From Struthio camelus (Eukaryota > Chordata > Aves > Struthioniformes > Struthionidae): a stretch of DNA of 64,000 nucleotides. Made by a program: the position numbers and the translations under genes. The DNA is taken from NCBI RefSeq assembly GCF_040807025.1, contig NC_090942.1, positions 70,486,487-70,550,486 on the forward strand, in the 5' to 3' direction. The notes beneath the pieces were generated by a model. It searched no databases. It was not told the origin of the DNA and was given only the letters and a program-made list of their open reading frames with translations. Shown piece after piece: positions 60,601 to 64,000 of the stretch (position 1 is its first letter; every line of letters begins with the position of its first letter).

Positions 60601-61739
60601 TTCCCAGCATTGTTTTCACCCAAAGATTGCAGGTGTTATACAGAGTTGGGTAAAGATTATCCAACTTTGCGGGGGGAGGAGGAGAGAGAGAAATTAAGCT
60701 TTCATCACTGAATGCAGAAGTGAGAATAAAAGCCAGGGCTTTCCTGATGCCATACTCTAATAAAGAGCACTTTTACAAGCTGGTTATATAATTATCTGTT
60801 ACTGTTTTTCCTGCTTCAGGCAGAACAACTATTTCGTGTAACTGAAGCGTTTTGTGCAGATCTTTTGATAATCCAGTGTCATCGTTTGTGCACCAATTTG
60901 TGGAAATAAAGCTGGCTATTACAGTTTACAAGATGTAACAGACCCTTGCTTCATTTTTTAAAATATAATGAAACAATTTTTTTTTCTTACTCTGGTTGGG
61001 GGGAAGGACTTAGGAGGAGGCAAAGGTCCTCTGAAATAATGTCTGTAGAACAAATGTTACAGCAGTAGACTTAGTTTCCTCTGTGTCTGGGCAGTATTTT
61101 ACTGTCCCTCTTCAAAATCATGACCCTGTTTATAATATATGTTTTATGGGTGCAGTTAGCATTAACATTTGCAAACATTTTTATTATTATTAGCATTAGT
61201 AATAATCTGCCGTTTCTGGGAAATAACTGTTGTTGCCGAAATAGCTAAACGTTTATAGCAACCTGTGAATTTAGTGGCTATAAAGACAATATGAAGTCCA
61301 GCTATAGGAGAATTCCCCTGTGGAATATATGCTGAAGAAGAGCTTCAGTCTGTGTGCTGAAAAGACTGAGACCTAGAAACACTTTAATCACCTTTTCTAT
61401 TGAGCAGCATTGCCAGATGTGGAATAAAACACAGAGTGTGTCCGTTTCCTAAACCCACGGAGGGCTTTATATCATTTCCTGTAGCTAACACAAATGCGAG
61501 CTGAGCTCCTGCCCGACTTGGGTGGACGTGGTGGTTCACTGCTGGGTCGGGCCAAGAGGCTTTCGCCAGGACGGTTCACTGATTGCATTTGCCTTAATGT
61601 CAAGTCACTCGGCGCACGTCGCAAAAAAGCAGCTCTTGAGATTTTTACACTTTGTCCATCGGCCTGAAAACCCTGCAACCCCTAGCTTTTCGCTTTGTTT
61701 TTCTAACCAGACCCTTCTCCCTGCTAAATTTCCCCTAGC

Positions 61740-62060
61740 TGCGATTCGAGGAATGCGAATTCCTGCGAGGTTCCTGCTTCTTCTCTCAGCTGCTCCGCGC
61801 GCCCGCAGCAGCCGGCGCGGTCACTAGGCAACGTTGTTGGGTCCTGTTTGGCCTTTTTTTTTTTTTTTTTTAAACTAGCATCCTGTGGCAGATGACGGCT
61901 CAGCAGAGCAGGGCAGGTCGTGTGCTCGGCAGGAAAGCCGAGGAAGCATGGGATTGCAGTTGGGAGTGGGAGGCCAGCCTGGGAGCGTGTGCGGGATGTG
62001 CACGCTGGATAGCAGCCGCGGGGGGACAGACGCTCTGAGCTCCTACCCGGCTTCAAAAGC
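61740..62060. promoter_or_regulatory. Intronic CpG-enriched block with RFX-like X-box
   Basis: Local CpG enrichment (61790-61835 and 61980-62070) lies in an AT-rich intron, split by a T run at about 61854-61871. GTCACTAGGCAAC at 61820-61832 is close to the RFX/X-box palindrome (GTTGCYA-GGCAAC). It could be an alternative CECR2 promoter or an enhancer; no coding first exon is visible. Confidence 0.35.
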
Positions 62061-62693
62061 TCTGGGGCGCTTTTACGTATATCCGATGAAACACAGATTT
62101 TTGGAATGGACTGAAGGGAGGGGTTAAGAGTACTGGAAGAGATAACTTCTCCTCAGATTTATTTCGGTGTTGGCTCCCGCAGCAACATGCGTTACAAGGA
62201 TGGCTAAGACAGAGCTGCGTGAAGAACTGCGACTCCCACGTTTCAATATTTGACAGACCATTTCTTGTGACAAGCCTATCCCCTAGTGTATATACCTCTC
62301 ATTAATATGGTATTGTCTATGTTTCCTATAAATATAATAATAAGAAACTTGTATGAAAGCCATCAGTTTTTGCACTGAGGTATGACTGGACTGTGTAAGC
62401 TTGGGACAAATATGTAGGTTCTGATAGACGAGTAAGGCAATGCTTTTGGCTCTCCAGAGTAGCGCAGAAGGAGATTTTAGAGACACACAACTAATAGGCT
62501 TCTTTTGTACTACAAACTTATAAGCAGCAGAATAGATCTATATTTTTTAAACAATTTCTTAGATTTATTTGCAACTAAGTCTGCTGCAAATACGCAGTTC
62601 CTGCATCTGAGTGACTGGCTGCCCGCATAATCAGGATTGATGCTGGTAGGCATGTATTTTGTACTTTTCACGTTTTTCTTTGCTAAATTAAAA

Positions 62694-62724
<31 letters not shown>
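62694..62724 (+). repeat. (TA)n microsatellite
   Basis: About fifteen TA units with one G interruption at 62718. Confidence 0.95.
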
Positions 62725-64000
62725 CTGGAACTTGGATTTCAGTCTCTCACCGCTGTGGAATTCATTTCTCGCCACGTGCTGTGGGGTAGAAATCTGTGGA
62801 CTACCTACCTGTGTGTAACTCCAGACTCTGTAGTTAGCTCTTCTTTTGTTTGACCCAGAGTGAGGGAGAAGGATCTTTAGTGCTGATAGCGCTTTAAGAC
62901 CCATCTCCCCGCTGAGTCACAAGCCAGGGTTTGTTTGTGATGGGTACAGCACTCGGCAGCAGCAGCTGAAGGGGAGTTAGAAGAATGGCTGGCTGGGGAG
63001 ATCAGATTAAAGAGAAAAGCAAGGCTTTACAGCCTTTTTTATCTCAATGCATTTTACCGCTTCATCCTGCTTTTTCAGGCAAGGGTAAGCAGGAATTTTT
63101 CCCCATTCAAAAAGCCAGGCCTTCATTTTAGTTGCAGGGGCAAAAGGATATAATGGAATCACCTTAATTCTTAAAGGGTGATCTGTGCTTTTTTTTTTTT
63201 TAATTTTTTTTCCAACACACCCGAATATAGTTTTTCATGACTTGCTTATCAAGCGGCAGCTAATAGCACCCTAGAGGGAGGGGGGCAACGTTACGAGTGC
63301 TGGAGAGCTACTCTTTGCTTTTACGAGAAGACTTTCATGGTGCGAGTGTGAAACAGCTGCGTAGCTTGAATACTGCGTTGCATCAGCAGTGCATGATGGC
63401 AAAGAGTAAATCTGAGGAGTTTTGGACAGTATGCTAACTAGAAAAGTGGAAGTTGGCTTAAGTGTGTCGGCCTGGATATATCGAGAACTGTGAAAACTCC
63501 CTTTAAAAAGTTACTTCCCCAGTAAGTCTTGAAATCTTTGCAGAAACTTTAGCCAAGCAATCCATTCCAGATTTTGGTGTTCATCCTTTCTCTTCCCTGT
63601 GCTCATGCTGAGCAGATGAGTGCAATGGCCAGACCTAAAATGAAGAGCATCTACAGTCTGATCTCATCCTCCCTTGCTGCCTTTGGCTGGAGAGGAGGAG
63701 GAGCTTTGAAATCGGATTATTACTTCGAGCCTCTTGGCTTTGGAGCTACAGACTGTTCACCACGTTGCCAATGGGCTTAAAAGCTTAGCAGAGCTCCCAC
63801 TAGGTACCCAGGAAGCCTCTTACTGCAGAAGATGGTGACATCGCAGGATCAGCTGTTCTTTATTTATCGCGCAGCAGAATAATCTGGGGAGGTACCATAA
63901 CTAGCCCAATGATGTTGTTTCCCAAAACAACATCCAGGACAGGTAGCCGTGCTGATGCTATTCCTGTGTGTGTGATTACACTTACCCAAGGCACTGTGTA

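Larger units (their letters stand above)
21246..64000 (+). other. CECR2: CECR2 intron 1 (5' part, runs off the window)
   Basis: Everything after the exon 1 donor is non-coding as far as I can read. No frame matches the expected continuation of CECR2 (an ELEAALHRDDVEF-like start to exon 2), so exon 2 lies beyond 64000 and intron 1 is at least 42.75 kb. Long first introns are normal for CpG-island genes and for CECR2 in mammals. Contents are described in separate entries. The stretches between them (for example 25140-30000, 31300-36500, 36600-39170, 39300-42200, 49000-51150, 53300-54300 and 58000-61700) are ordinary unique intronic sequence with no feature I can name. Confidence 0.85.

Noticed and set aside
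1..64000. tRNA, rRNA, CRISPR array, operon or prophage content
   Set aside because: No tRNA B-box with a foldable cloverleaf, no regularly spaced repeats and no dense coding were seen; the texture is vertebrate nuclear DNA.

Overview
This is nuclear DNA from a vertebrate, not a microbe. It has one CpG-island promoter, a short GC-rich first coding exon with a canonical splice donor, and long intergenic and intronic sequence with no extended coding frames. Recognisable repeats are old, diverged CR1 LINE fragments and MIR/CORE-SINE fragments, with no young Alu/B1/L1-type insertions. Recognised repeats cover only about 5% of the window by eye. That points to a sauropsid, most likely a bird. A crocodilian or turtle is not excluded, because the CR1 copies are of the old families these groups share.

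Layout. Bases 1-20040 are 5' flanking or intergenic DNA. They hold a small CpG-rich block (about 1080-1950) that starts within a diverged array of three ~80-bp repeats (about 911-1155), a perfect 39-bp duplication (3020-3097), a MIR fragment (about 12165-12400), a long pyrimidine-rich stretch (about 14590-15480), and CR1 fragments (about 2815 and 18003). Bases 20040-21870 are the main CpG island, with a TATA-less promoter (GC boxes and an inverted CCAAT box), a CAG-repeat-containing leader and a small upstream ORF. Bases 21069-21245 are the only coding sequence I recognise: 59 codons of exon 1 of CECR2, the bromodomain chromatin-remodelling subunit, ending exactly at a GAG|GTGAGA donor in phase 0. 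From 21246 to the end of the window is CECR2 intron 1, at least 42.75 kb. I did not find exon 2.

The intron holds CR1 pieces in both orientations (39.2, 47.4, possibly 48.5, 51.2 and 54.9 kb), MIR pieces (42.3, 54.3 and 57.1 kb), many homopolymer and dinucleotide runs, and a few GC- or CpG-rich or homeodomain-site-rich islands that are candidate regulatory elements. I found no convincing tRNA, rRNA, CRISPR, operon, viral or toxin gene. The longest 'ORFs' are shadows of the CpG island. I did not find a novel multi-gene system. The points worth a second look are the expanded Gly/Ala N-terminus of CECR2, the polyQ upstream ORF, the orphan upstream CpG island with its repeat array, and several candidate intronic control elements.
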